Shown one piece after another: positions 10,942 to 22,053 of a stretch of DNA of 64,000 nucleotides (the first letter of the stretch is position 1; each line of letters starts with the position of its first letter). Origin of the DNA: Amoebidium appalachense (lineage: Eukaryota > Ichthyosporea); contig CAVNZM010000001.1 in NCBI GenBank assembly GCA_963693365.1, positions 682,001 to 746,000 of the forward strand, given 5' to 3'. Made by a program: the position numbers and the translations under genes. The notes below the pieces were generated by a model. It was not told the origin of the DNA, made no database searches, and worked only from the letters and a program-made list of their open reading frames with translations.

Positions 10942-10981
10942 GAAGCGGCTCATTGTACGCAATATACAACCCTATTATAGA

Positions 10982-11478
10982 TTATGGATAAGCAGATGCT
11001 AGCATTTGTAGCTCTGAGAGAAAGTTAAGACACCGTATCACAATATCATACTGTGCAGCAACAATAAGGTGATCAAGGATAGTCATTATAAAACGGATAT
11101 ATTGAGGAAGAGAGGCAGAAAAGAGAATAAAACCGCCCCTAACCTCCGTTAGCTAATATGCCACACTTATTGATAGAGGTGCATCCGCGAGTAAACCACC
11201 CCCCACACATATTACACATACGGGCAGGAGACACCAAAAAACGATTACACCGCCAAGACATAATCATCTTTGCGTGTTAATACCACCTAACATCATGAAT
11301 AAACGAATCTATATAGGAACGAGACACTCTAACCGTATCCGCCATATAGGCTACTAGTAGTTGGTGTTTTTGCTGTCCTAACACTGGAAGAGACTCGACG
11401 CGTAAAGTAAAAAGGTATCTATCAGCCATAGACTTAAAACTATTCATATTCACACTATGATCCAGCCGTACTTCCGGC
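10982..11478 (-). pseudogene. second LINE 3' end, inverted
   Basis: The minus strand encodes the same C-terminal region as the first LINE: PEVRLDHSVNMNSFKSMADR near 11470, the cysteine motif near 11210, and MLASAYP followed by TAA (10982-10984). It lacks the solo LTR, so it gives the pre-insertion sequence, and it differs by many point changes from the first copy. Its 5' side is lost at 11478, where unrelated sequence with an A run begins. Confidence 0.8.
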
Positions 11479-11520
11479 AAGTAGCCGGGCACTACTATGC
11501 CACGGTGTCGCCTGCGGCAA

Positions 11521-11521
11521 C

Positions 11522-11548
<27 letters not shown>
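11521..11548. repeat. poly-A run
   Basis: About 28 A directly after a short GC-rich segment (TAGCCGGGCACTACTATGCC... at 11485-11520). This could be the tail of a small retroposed element inserted in the LINE, but its 5' end cannot be defined. Confidence 0.6.
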
Positions 11549-11552
<4 letters not shown>

Positions 11553-11925
11553 TTGCAGGGAAGACAGCACTCAAATTGACTAATTTCGCCAGCGGCTCCC
11601 CCTAGATTAACCATATGGGGAATTGCGCGATCTGGGGTGAGAACAGGGCCTTGGGTTCACTGCATGCTAGTCCCGTGGCCATAGGGCCGGGGCCGGCCAG
11701 TGAATGCGAAGAGTCAAGTCGAGCCTCAGGCAGGACACATGGGTGACTTTGAAGGGGGGGGGGGGGGGGGGAGGGGGGGGGACTGTACAGGGAGCTCCCG
11801 AAAGGCCGGGGGGAATTGAGGGAAGGGGGGTACGTACCCCGCCCCTCAGCTTCAAGGCTTGGCCGGCCCAAGGCCTCCTTAGTGCGGTCTTAAGCCGACC
11901 CCGGCGGGTTGCGGAGCCTTCCAAA
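11549..11925. other. spacer with G run
   Basis: GC-rich sequence with a G-rich block at about 11754-11781. Both strands are open across it by composition only. Nothing is recognised. Confidence 0.5.
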
Positions 11926-12420
11926 ATGTTACTATATATATTTAGCAACAAGTCCTGCCACGTGCGCCGCGCGTCATCTTTCGCCCTCAGGCACATCAAA
12001 AACAACCAAGTTTACGTGGTCGGACTACCGGGAAGCACAACACCAACCACTCAAGCAATGGACAACTGCAACGTTCCGAGTGTGAAGAAGGAATACAGGA
12101 ACCTCTACTGTAAGTTTGTCGCGGCAAACCCAACCCTCAAGAAGTTCATTTATGCACATTTCATCGCGCTGTACTCCCGTGCGTTCAACGGTAAATTCAC
12201 CAAACAATCGATAGTGAGTGTGTTCGCCAAAACTGGCTTCAGACAGGAGAACGGAGAGGTGGTTGTGGATGAGGAGAGAGCTCAAGCATCACTGCCCCTC
12301 AAGCATCGTGCGGCTACTGCAAACCTCCCCCGCCCGAAATCACTTCGAAAGAGCTCAGGTGGACTGAAGATGAGGAATCTCAAGAGGGGGACAACGAGAG
12401 GAAAGCAGGGAGGTGCCTGA
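11926..12420 (+). pseudogene. pogo/Tigger-like DDE transposase, C-terminal remnant
   Basis: From the ATG at 11926, the frame encodes about 164 residues. NNQVYVVGLPGSTTPTTQAM corresponds to the conserved LPPHTTHLLQPLD segment that precedes the last acidic residue of DDE_1 (pogo/jerky) transposases. VKKEYRNLYC follows, then FSRAFNGKF-like and IVSVFAKTGF segments, the usual C-terminal helices of that family. The last catalytic D lies in MDNCNVPS here. The N-terminal DNA-binding and DDE core are absent upstream. In another frame just downstream, a Glu/Asn-rich stretch with GAAAAC tandem repeats runs to about 12560. The assignment rests on motif order only; a host gene exon derived from a transposase is possible. 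Confidence 0.55.
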
Positions 12421-12581
12421 ACCGGAAACTGAATACGAAAACGGAAACGAAAACCCCCCCGAAAACGAAAACGAAAATACACAGGAGGCGGAGAGCGGAG
12501 ATGGCATGTTGCCCACCTACGAAACAGACGGAGATGGACAGCAGGGTGCGATTCTGTGGACACGCGAAACCTTTCTCAAGC

Positions 12582-12885
12582 AACACTTTCGGGCGCTGGG
12601 AGGTGCGGGTCATGCCCAACTGAAGGCTTGGCCCAGCCCAAAAATGTAGGGTCCGGATCTATGATTATAAGCCTCCAATGAAACTTTCACCAGCAAATGG
12701 AGGGCCCAATCAGTATAGGAGAACCATTGATTCACTGAGATCAGAGATATGGCGGCCGGGCCGCCCGGCCCGCATTTGGCCCGAAAAATGCATGCGCCGG
12801 ACTGCCCGGCCTGGCCCGAAAATTTTGGGCTGGGCCAAGCCTTCAGTTGGGCCTGACCCCCACCTCCAAGCGCCCGAAAGTGTAT
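12582..12885. mobile_element. GC-rich MITE with ~60-bp terminal inverted repeats
   Basis: The left arm begins CACTTTCGGGCGCT and runs to about 12643. The right arm, about 12819-12885, is its complement and ends AGCGCCCGAAAGTG. The centre is GC-rich with repeated GGCCCGGCC words. No ORF is credible. It sits just after the pogo-like remnant, but whether that family mobilised it is unknown. Confidence 0.75.
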
Positions 12886-13273
12886 CAGTAACGTCACGTG
12901 CCACGGTGTAGAGTCACCCCAGAAGCATTTTGCGCAAAACATTTGCGCAACCCCTTATTAAATATGGTATATCCTTGAGCCCGGCCTGACTGGTTCTCGG
13001 CCCGAAATGGGCAGGCCGGGCTGCCCGGCCCGGCCTGGCCCAAAACCCCTCACCACACCTCTGGCGTAAATGACTGAATGTCCTTCATGACCGTTAACGT
13101 TAGCAATAAATAGTGCGTAAACCCCCTTCAAGATGAAGCAACAGATACACCAGAATTGTCAAATCACACGTAGCTATATCAAAGTGTAAAGATATAGCTC
13201 TCCGCTTGGTTTACGTAATTACACGGTCTATATTTTGGGATACGGTGGGAGCTGCGATAGCTCATTTGCAATA
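12886..13273. other. region upstream of the NXPE-like gene with a MITE half-copy
   Basis: GC-rich GGCCCGGCC repeats lie at about 12975-13060. From 13102 the sequence AGCAATAAATAGTGCGTAAAC matches the inner arm of the foldback element at 10298-10552. No TATA box is evident before the gene start at 13274. Confidence 0.5.
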
Positions 13274-13580
13274 ATGCTCAACAGCGGGTATGAGAAGGGC
13301 CAACACTCCATGGCCCAACACCTTTGGATTTACCATCTAAGATTAGGCGTATTTCTCATGTTCGTGCTCGGTGTCGTTGTGGTACTAACAGCTATGGTCT
13401 TGGACTTTCCGGGAAACATGTGCCCGTCCGGGTTGCTGCCACTACTCTCTCGTCCGCAGCCGGCTGTGACCGGCGTGTCTACCAGACGTCCACAGCCGGC
13501 TGTGACCGGCGTGTCTACCAGAGAGGGCAACTTAACGAGTCCTAAACAGCCCAATGTCATCGTGGATAGCTTCTTTGAAG
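13274..13580 (+). CDS. NXPE-like exon 1: anchor and linker
   Basis: The start was chosen as the first in-frame ATG (13274); a second ATG at 13310 is also possible. It encodes the membrane anchor and a linker containing two copies of a 36-bp tandem repeat (RPQPAVTGVSTR twice, about 13451-13522). The donor is GAAG|GTAGGC, phase 1. Confidence 0.65.
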
Positions 13581-15333
13581 GTAGGCGGTTTTTGGTCGGC
13601 TCTAGGTTCGGCTGTTGGAGTTGAGCACTTGACTACCTGTTGTAAGTTCAGCTCAGCCGAAAACTGTTCCGTTGCCCACGTAACTAGTTTAATTCAAGCA
13701 GCTGACAACTCATCGTGTTGCTCAAGGCTACAGGCCAACTGCATGCTTGCCGATGGAACTGACACTACAGAATGTTGTTGTGCACTGTCCGGTTACCTAG
13801 TCTCAGCAGAACACTTGGCGTTGCTACACTACAAACGAATACGGAAAAAGAGTCATGGCTGGTACACGTACACGTTTTTAACAGCACGCAAACACTGCAT
13901 GCACAAAGCCATACTACAAAATGTGAACGTAGTAGAAGCTCCATAACTTGCACTATTGTTAACTGCATCACTTTGTCTTTCACTAATCTTTAAACACGAC
14001 TCCCCCAGCTGATGCAGTGGTGCCCGGGCTACCGTACCCCTTTATCGACTCCACGTCTTCCAGAAGATGTGACATTTTCGCTGCCATGCAGAGGCCCGAT
14101 CCAGAGATTACCAACCTGACAATATCAAATGCCACCATCACTGCTCTAGACGGTGTAGCAGTGGCCACAATCGTTGCATTCAACAATAAAACTGGTGGCC
14201 TGCGGACATATGGGGGAGACGTTATCATCTGCCGTCTGGTAGGAGGCGGGAAAGAGGGACAGTTTCGCACATACGCATTCAGTCGAGACCACTGCAACGG
14301 CACATATACATGTTCGTTTGACATGCGTTATGCCCGTCCAGGTAAATATTATTTGCAGGTTTCACATCACACAAGGGGCTACCTTCATGAAATCAAGACT
14401 GTGAGTGAACCCACGTGTGGGGCTACCATTGGAGGTGTCTATATCAACAACACAGCCATTCTTTCAGCCCGAGTCAACCATTGGACTACGAAGGTGTGTG
14501 TAGTTATTATAAACTTTGCTCTCTGCATCCCAAGCCACGCCGGCCCAAACCTAAAGCCGGTTCAAAGCCGCCAAGAACATGACCTTGTTACCAACTGCTC
14601 GAATATGCAACCAAAATACGCTTTCATATAATTGCCGTCCATTTGTTGTCATCATAATGGTTTATCGAGTGCTTCGGTTTTCTTCCCTTAGTCTTCGGGG
14701 GGGCGGATGAGTGGTGGGCGTAGGGGGGGGGGGGGGGTGGGGGGTGGGGGGGGGGGGGGGGGGGGGGGGATGCTGCAGCCAACGTGATGGTGACTTGTTG
14801 TGTCAGTGCACTTGGTAGTCACTGAAATCCGACAGAGCATCAGGTCGCCTCAGTTGAGACATTCAAGTTATGTGAGTCACATTGGATAAAGTCGGTGATG
14901 TGTTGCACGTGCTCGTTCTTCTCAAGGAGATGCATGTGGTTCCAAGGCTGTCTGTAATTGTACATGCTTGATATTCCTATTTTTTTGTCTCTCTATAAAA
15001 ACTATATGGTATAAATGATAGTGTTTTATGTGTTTTTGACATGGGACTACTGAGATTGGGTCACCAGGAGAGGTAGCCTTATGGTGGGTGCGGACAGGTG
15101 TTGAAAACCGTGGCTAAATCATAGGTGCTTGCTGTACTTTTTTTATCGCACATGCATTGGTATTTTTGACAACGATATTGCGGACACAGCCTTCAATAAT
15201 ACTCTTCTGCACTCTTGTATCCGAAATTACTCTTGCTAGACCTCATTCTTCTGCATGGTTGACTCCCAAGTTTACGTTTGCCAGACCTGTCATGTCTACA
15301 GATATATCCACTTCTTCTTCTTCTTCTTCTTTT

Positions 15334-15364
<31 letters not shown>

Positions 15365-18342
15365 GGGGGGAGGAGGAGGGGGAGGGGAGGGGGGGGGGGG
15401 GGGGGGGGGGGGACATGGAACACAAGCAAATGAAGATTGCCAAGGGAGACACTGCAGTTGTGGGGAGGAAAAGAAAGATATGCTCATGTGTGGCTGTCAT
15501 CTCGAAAATGAGCTGCCGGTAACCCTACCCCTTCACTTCCTAGGTCAACTTCACAGACACGACTTTGCGCATCAAGAAATTGCAGCCCTTGCGGACCTTG
15601 CACCTGCCGCAGTGCACAATGAACAGCCCGGCCCAGGGCCGCTGGGTGTACACTGCAAACTGCTTTGACACCGCCGCTGCAGAAGCAATTGTAAGTTGTT
15701 TTCTCTTCCGCTGGCAAACCATTTAAACATCCAAACAAAAATACCTCGGCTTATTCATGCTGCCGTTTGCAATGTTTTTCATGTGATCAGCTATGCCACT
15801 CTACTCAATCGCATTTAACGTGTATGGCATCTGTGTCATTATGCAGCTCTAGTTGATTTCGTCTATCGTATCGAGTTGAAACGAGGTATTTATCTGTAAT
15901 ACCGATTTTCGTTATTTTGCACATCTACACGGTTATAAAATATAAGCACATGGGCAACCTGGTACATACCTGGCACCTGGTTCATTTGAGTAAAGGTGCA
16001 ATGTCGTGTTCATCTGTAAACCATCGGTTCTTTTTTTCTGCACACATACACAGATATTAGGGCCGGTGTGAAGAGTCAATGCCAAACGTGTGCAAGGATC
16101 AATAATGCTGCCCTCTCTACATCAAGCATATGTAAAGCAAAAGTGTTTAGCACCCCTGAACATGCAAACTTTGTCTAAATGAACACACACAGGCATCGGG
16201 GAAATTGAATCCTTTTGATCAAGCCAGTGGGCCGGTCAACTCAACATGTCGCCGGGGCCACCCCTGGCATGGCGTTCGAGACATGTACACGTGGGTGCCG
16301 TACCACTGCTCTCTACGCTACATAAGCATTGACGATTTTACCACCATGGCACTTGCCCGCGGTGAAAGGACCTTCTGGGTTCTGGGTGATTCAAGGTCTT
16401 ACAATCTGGCTCTACTGCTCAGTGACTTCTTCCGTGGGGCACGACCAGATCCCAAAACTGGGATTGTGCCTGACGAGGTGTGTCTCCCTCCTCCCGCCTT
16501 CTGCTCCACTTCAGGTTGCCAACTTCCCCTCCTCCGTTTACTGCTACCTGTCCTCACGAACCAACCAAATACCCTTTCTCCTTTGCCACCACCATAACCC
16601 CATCTTGGGAAAGAGTAGCTCAAAGTACATATAGTCTTTGGGCAGCCAATAGCTTGCAACCTAAGAATCAATTGCCACCTTTGAGGCTAGCCAACAACAT
16701 TTGACCCACCGTTTGTGGACAGTCACTGATGCGTAACTAATTGAGATGACATATGTGTTGCATCATAAGAATCTGTTGTGTGGTAGGGTGGCACAGGGTA
16801 GAAGCTTCAGTCTGAACACCCTAATTGGGGTGTTTTCTATGGGCATAACAAACACTGTGGTCAGACGTTGCATACTGTCGTGCATGCTCAAACACGAGTG
16901 CAGAAGGCTGATGCATTTTTTTAACAAAACAGGATCTTGCCATCTCGGTTCCTCTAGAAGAAAAGGAGTACTGGAATGGAAGCTACGTACGGCACGAGTT
17001 ATTGGTCGATAACGACGAGGGCCTTAAGCTCATGCTTTCAATGACGTACGGTTCACACAACGGCACGAGAACCCTGCCCTGCAACCCAGACACAGGCTCA
17101 GATATCGTGAGGCTGAGAGAACACATGGGCTCTCTATTGGACAGATTGAACTCTCTGCTTGCTGCGGCCGAGAAAACTCCGGTTGACGTGTTGATTATGC
17201 AGGCAAGATTCACCCAAATCACATTACCCTCTCAATCCACCCCTTACAAATACATCTCTTTTGCGCCTCTAATCCTTCCTCTTTGAGTGGGGCATCCAAG
17301 AACACATCGATTACAAATTGGCCTAAGAATGGAGAAAGAAAGCCGTACCTCTATTTCTCGCGGTGTTCTGGTGGTGCTGGTGTTTGTTGGGTCTCGGTGT
17401 GATGCTTCGGTTCGAGTGGTGGTAGTGTCACACATATCTTTGCATGATAGTGATGTGGTTGACACTCAGAGATCAGTTTTAAGATGGGCCGATTTTATCA
17501 GAAGATGTATTGTGCTATTTAGTATACACGATGATTCTCTGAACTGCTACAGACTGTTGGTTTCAAACACATCACTCTCTACTAAAATCTACACCTTACA
17601 AGCGCTTGGCTGATCAGTTTACAGCTGATTTATTACAGACTGTTGCAGACCACATTGCAATTTTCTTGATCTATCACAGGGGCTTGGCTGTGCAGAATAC
17701 TGTCGCCTTTGCGACATCACACTTTGCACAGCTGTTACTGTCAGATCACCCAGAAACATGTCGGCTTTACCAACATGGAGGAAAACTGCAAAAACATCTA
17801 TCTGCATATAGATCTTTCATCATTTCGTGGCTTTCACGTTCATGTGTATTGGGAGCATTTTCATGAATGGCATGGTTTCTTGTCTTGTTGCTCTGACAAT
17901 GAAAAGCTGACCGGGCACACATTCGTGTTACAATGAACAGGATGGGGGTCTCCATGACATGTGGCCCGGATTTTCGGATGAAGACTATCTGCACAACGTC
18001 GACACCATGATTGCGATGCTAAAACAAAAATTCCGTGGCCGGGTGATTTATTACGTCATGCCAAGCACCGACGGCTTTGGCATGGGGTTCGTAAGCCCAT
18101 TCACATCCTCACCGAAGTTGTGGAGACGGTCGCGTTTGGGAGCAGCTCGGTTCCGAGCAGCTGGCTACGAAGTTTGGGATCCTCATATGATGACAGCCAC
18201 CAGGGGTGACCGCTACTACGATTATCTCCATTTCTATGTGCACCCACTCAAGAGGCCGAATACCCAAGCAGCCTTCCCTATCACTTTGGGCATGGAGATG
18301 GTCCAGGACTTAGCCAATCGCATGTATCCATGGAAGGGCTGA
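13274..18342 (+). CDS. NXPE-like protein: neurexophilin-type Ig domain plus PC-esterase, six exons
   Basis: Spliced model: 13274-13580, 14009-14493, 15544-15690, 16193-16477, 16933-17202, 17941-18342, giving about 631 residues. The product starts with a short cytoplasmic tail and one membrane anchor (LGVFLMFVLGVVVVLTAMVL, residues ~25-44), so it is predicted to be a type II protein of the secretory pathway. Residues ~105-265 form an Ig/filamin-like region with YGGDVIICRL and NGTY. The PC-esterase part follows: GRWVYTANC, the nucleophile block GDSR in exon 4, LIMQD in exon 5, and DYLHF (D..H) in exon 6. All junctions are in phase; intron 5 uses a GC donor. NXPE proteins are known from animals; their substrates are largely unsettled, and related PC-esterases modify glycans. 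I infer a Golgi or surface enzyme. Human members are somewhat shorter (about 550 residues). Confidence 0.75.
14009..14493 (+). CDS. NXPE-like exon 2: Ig/neurexophilin region
   Basis: The acceptor is TCCCCCAG. It encodes PGLPYPFIDSTSS, paired cysteines, several N-glycosylation sequons (NLT, NAT, NKT, NGT, NNT) and the GGD...RL motif. The donor is ACGAAG|GTGTGT, phase 0. The sequons fit a lumenal location. Confidence 0.75.
14723..15411. repeat. G-rich homopolymers inside NXPE-like intron 2
   Basis: G runs lie at about 14723-14769 and 15344-15411, the second preceded by CTT/T repeats (15311-15343). They lie in the 1.05-kb second intron. Gly-rich and Pro-rich open frames here are composition artefacts. 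Confidence 0.85.
15544..15690 (+). CDS. NXPE-like exon 3: start of PC-esterase
   Basis: The acceptor is CACTTCCTAG. A 49-codon exon encodes VNFTDTTLRIKKLQ..., LPQCTMNSPAQGRWV and a second cysteine; C..GRWV is the usual entry to PC-esterase domains. The donor is AATT|GTAAGT. Confidence 0.75.
16193..16477 (+). CDS. NXPE-like exon 4: catalytic Ser block
   Basis: The acceptor is ACACACAG. A 95-codon exon carries TWVPYHCSLRYIS and FWVLGDSRSYNLALLLSD; GDSR holds the presumed nucleophile. The donor is GACGAG|GTGTGT. Confidence 0.8.
16933..17202 (+). CDS. NXPE-like exon 5
   Basis: The acceptor is AACAAAACAG. The 90-codon exon includes LMLSMTYGSHNGTRTLPC and ends VDVLIMQ. The following intron begins GCAAGA, a GC-AG intron; this reading keeps phase 0 with exon 6, and no GT site nearby does. 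Confidence 0.7.
17941..18342 (+). CDS. NXPE-like exon 6: catalytic Asp-His and stop
   Basis: The acceptor is ATGAACAG. It encodes DGGLHDMWPGFSDEDYLHNV, VIYYVMPSTDGFG, and the D..H pair in YYDYLHFYVHP. TGA at 18340-18342 ends the protein as MYPWKG. Confidence 0.8.
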   Translation, partial: DGGLHDMWPGFSDEDYLHNVDTMIAMLKQKFRGRVIYYVMPSTDGFGMGFVSPFTSSPKLWRRSRLGAARFRAAGYEVWDPHMMTATRGDRYYDYLHFYVHPLKRPNTQAAFPITLGMEMVQDLANRMYPWKG

Positions 18343-18863
18343 TCCCCCCCCCCCCCCTTCTCCCTCCTTCATTCCCCCAGCCCATCCCAACCCCACTCTC
18401 TTGCATCTCAGGCTGTCATCTTGATGCTAAGAAACACAAGAAGAAGGCACCTATTGCTCCCAGCTTGTTGCACTGATGTTAACTTTTTCGTTTTTTTCTT
18501 TTTTGTTTCTCTTTTTTCTTTTTTGTTTCTCTCATGTGTTTGGTTCATTTACTTTTTAAATTTTACGCTGATCAAGTGAAAACACAATTGCAGTGGTACA
18601 CCCGTCGGCTCACAACCTGGCATACACATATGCTCACCTAAATGATTTGAATACACGTGCACTTGTGCACGTGTGCACAAAAACCATATTTATATATATA
18701 TATGTATATACATGCACACACGCACCATATACACTCACACACAAAGACGCCATCACGTTTGCCACGTGCACGTATGTCCATGCCTGGGCAAGCACGCATA
18801 CACACAAAACCAGGCAAGCACACACATGTATGTAAGCCTACATATACACACACACATACACAC
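18343..18863. other. 3' flank of the NXPE-like gene
   Basis: A short C run follows the stop (18344-18357), then T-rich repeats (TTTTTTGTTTCTC twice near 18494-18535) and TA/CA microsatellites (18690-18860). No other gene is seen. Confidence 0.6.
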
Positions 18864-19036
18864 TATCACAATACACGATTAAAGCCGATACAACACGATT
18901 ACAAGTATACAAGCATATCGGAGATCGATGCTACACTTTACATAATAGGAGTGTGGCATTTACACTAAGCATATGAACTGAAACATAACACAAACTGAGA
19001 AGATCTTACCATATGTAAATGCTACGTATTACAACA
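18864..19036 (-). mobile_element. copia-1 LTR fragment, inverted
   Basis: Complement of the first ~173 bp of the copia-1 LTR, ending in the complement of TGTTGTAATACG. The remainder of the LTR is missing. Confidence 0.85.
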
Positions 19037-19144
19037 TCCCCACTTAAGACTTTGAAGTTTGTGTTATCATATCCCCACTGAACTAGTGAAATCTCCCCAC
19101 TTGAGAACAGAAACGAAAAAAAAAAATTTAAAGTGTGTACTTTT

Positions 19145-19228
<84 letters not shown>

Positions 19229-19232
19229 GGAG
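19037..19232 (-). mobile_element. copia-1 3' leader and >75-base G run, inverted
   Basis: The complement of the AGTGGGGA-containing polypurine region is followed by an uninterrupted G run at about 19147-19227, the longest homopolymer in the window. The gypsy LTR begins right after it, so the gypsy element probably inserted into this copia tail. Confidence 0.85.
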
Positions 19233-19842
19233 TGTTGTATAATATGATCGTGTGTCTGTGACAAACAATATGTTTATAAATGAACGGGGTTGACTAGACC
19301 ACGCTTTGCTTAGTTACGTGCTAGTCCTACTTACACCTAGTAAGCCGAGCACACTGAGTAAGCTCTGAAGCCCCCGACATGCCCTTATATCGGAGCTCGC
19401 TCAGCGGCTCAGACATGCGCATCGGTATGTGCTTTTGGCTACGAGAGCCAATCACATACGGTTCACGGTTCTGTCCCATGGCTATCACGGTTCCAATAAA
19501 CTTTGTGAGCCAATCGGGTGACAGTACTTGACTATCGATGCATTCCACAGTCATACCTCACGGCTACTTGCATATTTTCCCATGATAAAACTATAACTTA
19601 ACGCTCATGGTTCCTCTACTACGTGTCGGTCCCATGTGACTATTATATCTGTTTTCCCATGAATAATTCTGCAAGCTGCACGTGCACATATGTTTAACTT
19701 CATGCTCATGCGCACAAGACTGGGGGGAGACATGCATACTGGCCTACCTAAGATCAAACACAGTGGTATATATACATGTACACGTGTGCGTATATCTCAA
19801 CCTGTGTACATCCATACTAGATATCCGGTATAATATACCACA
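19233..19842 (-). mobile_element. Ty3/gypsy 3' LTR, ~610 bp
   Basis: Plus-strand ends are TGTTGTATAATAT and ATAATATACCACA, imperfect inverted termini. On the element strand a purine-rich tract ending GGTGGGGCG precedes the LTR start TGTGGTATATTAT, as a polypurine tract should. No second copy is in the window, so boundaries rest on structure alone. Confidence 0.6.
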
Positions 19843-19882
19843 CGCCCCACCGTAAAAAGAAGTATGTCGTCCTCGACATACG

Positions 19883-21550
19883 TCACCATGCTCCACACAA
19901 TGAGTCAATGTATCCGTGGAACGATGCAAGGTCACCTCTGCGTTGGTGGAACTCTCGGATCTTGTCCGGGCAGGCTAAGTCTTTCTCACACTCCCAAGAG
20001 GTGAATGACTCATCTTTGCCTGCCCACTTGATCTGGTACCACTTGTAAGGGGTGGATTGCTTGCGCCGTTTCTGAATTCTTACGTCAAGCACCTTTTCCA
20101 CCACCCACTCGTCCGGCAGAACCTTGTTGAAATTGTGACTATCGCCCGTGTCCGGGAGGTGAGAGAGATCTTGAGGCCGAATCTTATTTTGCTCACTCAA
20201 TTCAAGCTGAATATCGTCCACGTGCCACTTAGATTTCTTCATAGTTGCTAAGCTTCGGATCTCGTACGTGACCGGGCCGACCCTTTTGACGATTTCGTAA
20301 CCCGTAATCCACCGTACATCCCAGGCACCGATATTTTTGGCTTGATTCCGAACACGAATCCGTGCACCCTTCTTAAATTCACGAGCCACCGAGGGGCCTG
20401 GGGGCTCTCGTACGGCACGTTGCTGGACCACAGCACGGAGCAGAGGCAGACGGGCTAGTAACTCTCGCCGGTATGCCTTCCACTCTGGGTCCTTGAGTGC
20501 CGGGTGGTTACTGCTAAGAAGGGCAACGTCAGGGAATTGTGTTGCTTCTTGCCCGTACACAAGATAACACGGTGTACATAGCAAAATTTTGTGTGTTGTT
20601 GTGTTGTATGCATGTGTAACCACCGGCAACAGAGTGTCCCAATTAGTGTGCTCATAATTAACGTACTTTGAGAGTGCATTATTAATAAATCTATGAGACC
20701 TTTCATTGGAACCGTTGCTTTGTGGGTGATATGCAGAGGTGCTCACTTGTGCAATATTTGCTATACGGCATACCTCAACAATTAGCTCATTGAGAAATTC
20801 TGATCCTTGATCACTCAAGAGTGTACGAGGGGGGCCGTGTATATAGCAAATTTCATTCATGAGTGCATGTGCAACATTAACGGCATGCTTAGATTGGATG
20901 GGCACAGTGATTAAATACTTCGTTGCCATATCCATAAACACACAAATGAAAGTATTACCATTGTTCGTTTCTGTGAACGGACCCATAAGGTCAACAGAAA
21001 CACGAGAGAACATTTTTAAATTTTCGTATCTCTGTTCAAATGGCCTACTTCTCAAGTGTGGGTTATCGTTACGGCCTTGGCACTGTGTGCAGGCATTCAC
21101 ATAAGCAGTGATATCTTTGTGCATGCGTGGCCAATAGTAATTGTATAATCTTTCGTAAGTTCGTTCAATGCCAGTATGAGCCCCCCCGTCGTGCACACTT
21201 CTTAATAAATCAGCACGAAGGATTTCGGGCACATATAGGCAACGACGACCATCCTTAGCCACATGATAAAGCACGTCATCCTCTATCACACACATTTGTG
21301 CTATTTTCTTAACCTTTTTGTATCCGAAATGCTCAAGATTAAGACCGTGTGCAGCTCGTTCCCCCCCTGCCTGCCATTCCCGTTTGGCCTCGGCATCGAG
21401 GGAGGCAAGCCACCGGAGCCACGTGATTATATCCTTACACATTTTGTCCCCCCCTGTGCCATCATAATTGCTTCCTTCTGATAGCCGGCACCACCGAGTG
21501 CAGAAAGGGAGGACAGGCCGGCTTGACTGAGTGCAGAAATTTGTGCACAT
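19883..21550 (-). pseudogene. Ty3/gypsy integrase with chromodomain
   Basis: A long minus-strand frame (555 codons including an out-of-frame lead-in) for the enzyme that inserts element cDNA. In order: an HHCC zinc module (H..H..C..C around HDGGAHTGIERTYERLYNYY and ACTQCQG); the catalytic core with D in SVDLMGPF, D in LLSDQGSEF and E in NGSNERSHRF (D,D-35-E); a GPF/Y-like region (ARIRVRNQAKN, VGPVTYEI); and a C-terminal chromodomain (EWVVEKVLDVR, YQIKWAGKDESFTSWE). Chromodomains in this position mark chromoviruses and are thought to steer insertion toward marked chromatin. The frame is intact here, but the upstream join to RNase H needs a frameshift at a G run near 21450. Confidence 0.85.
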
Positions 21551-22053
21551 TTCAAGCGGTCTGGGTCGAAAATGTGTGTGAATTCGAGTGCATCACCCCA
21601 ATCAACAAACACTTCGGCTGGTTTCGAGCTAAGCTCGGATAAATCTGCTGTGAGAACCTCTTGTAATTCCTTTTTCACATCCCACCTTTCCAGTGGTATG
21701 CTTTCGTTCTCATGCAGAATATATCCTATACGACTTAACCCATCAGCATCGTGCATGGTAGGGCCAGGACGGTAGTATAGATCGAAATCATACTCCTGCA
21801 TTTCCAAAGCCCACCGTTGCATTCGTTCGTTTGCTATCCGTTTGACACCTTTAAGAGAAAGACAGGGCTTATGGTCACTTTCCACAATAGTATTCACTCG
21901 ACCATACACGTACACCCTAAACTCTTTCAGTGCCCAATAGATTGCATGCGTTTCTCGTTCGATGTTGCTCCACCTACGTTCGGTAGGTTGAAACATCCGG
22001 AGGCATATGCCACCGTGCGGAACTTGCCATCTTGTTGTTTTTGATACAGGCAA
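21427..22053 (-). pseudogene. Ty3/gypsy RNase H and connection
   Basis: Minus-strand continuation of RT. It contains RRWSNIERETHAIYWALKEF (the RNase H E motif), FRVYVYGRVNTIVESDHKPC (the D motif) and YRPGPTMHDADGLSR, the usual end of gypsy RNase H. It is out of frame with RT near 21985 and with integrase near 21450, where a GGGGGG run is present. Confidence 0.75.
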
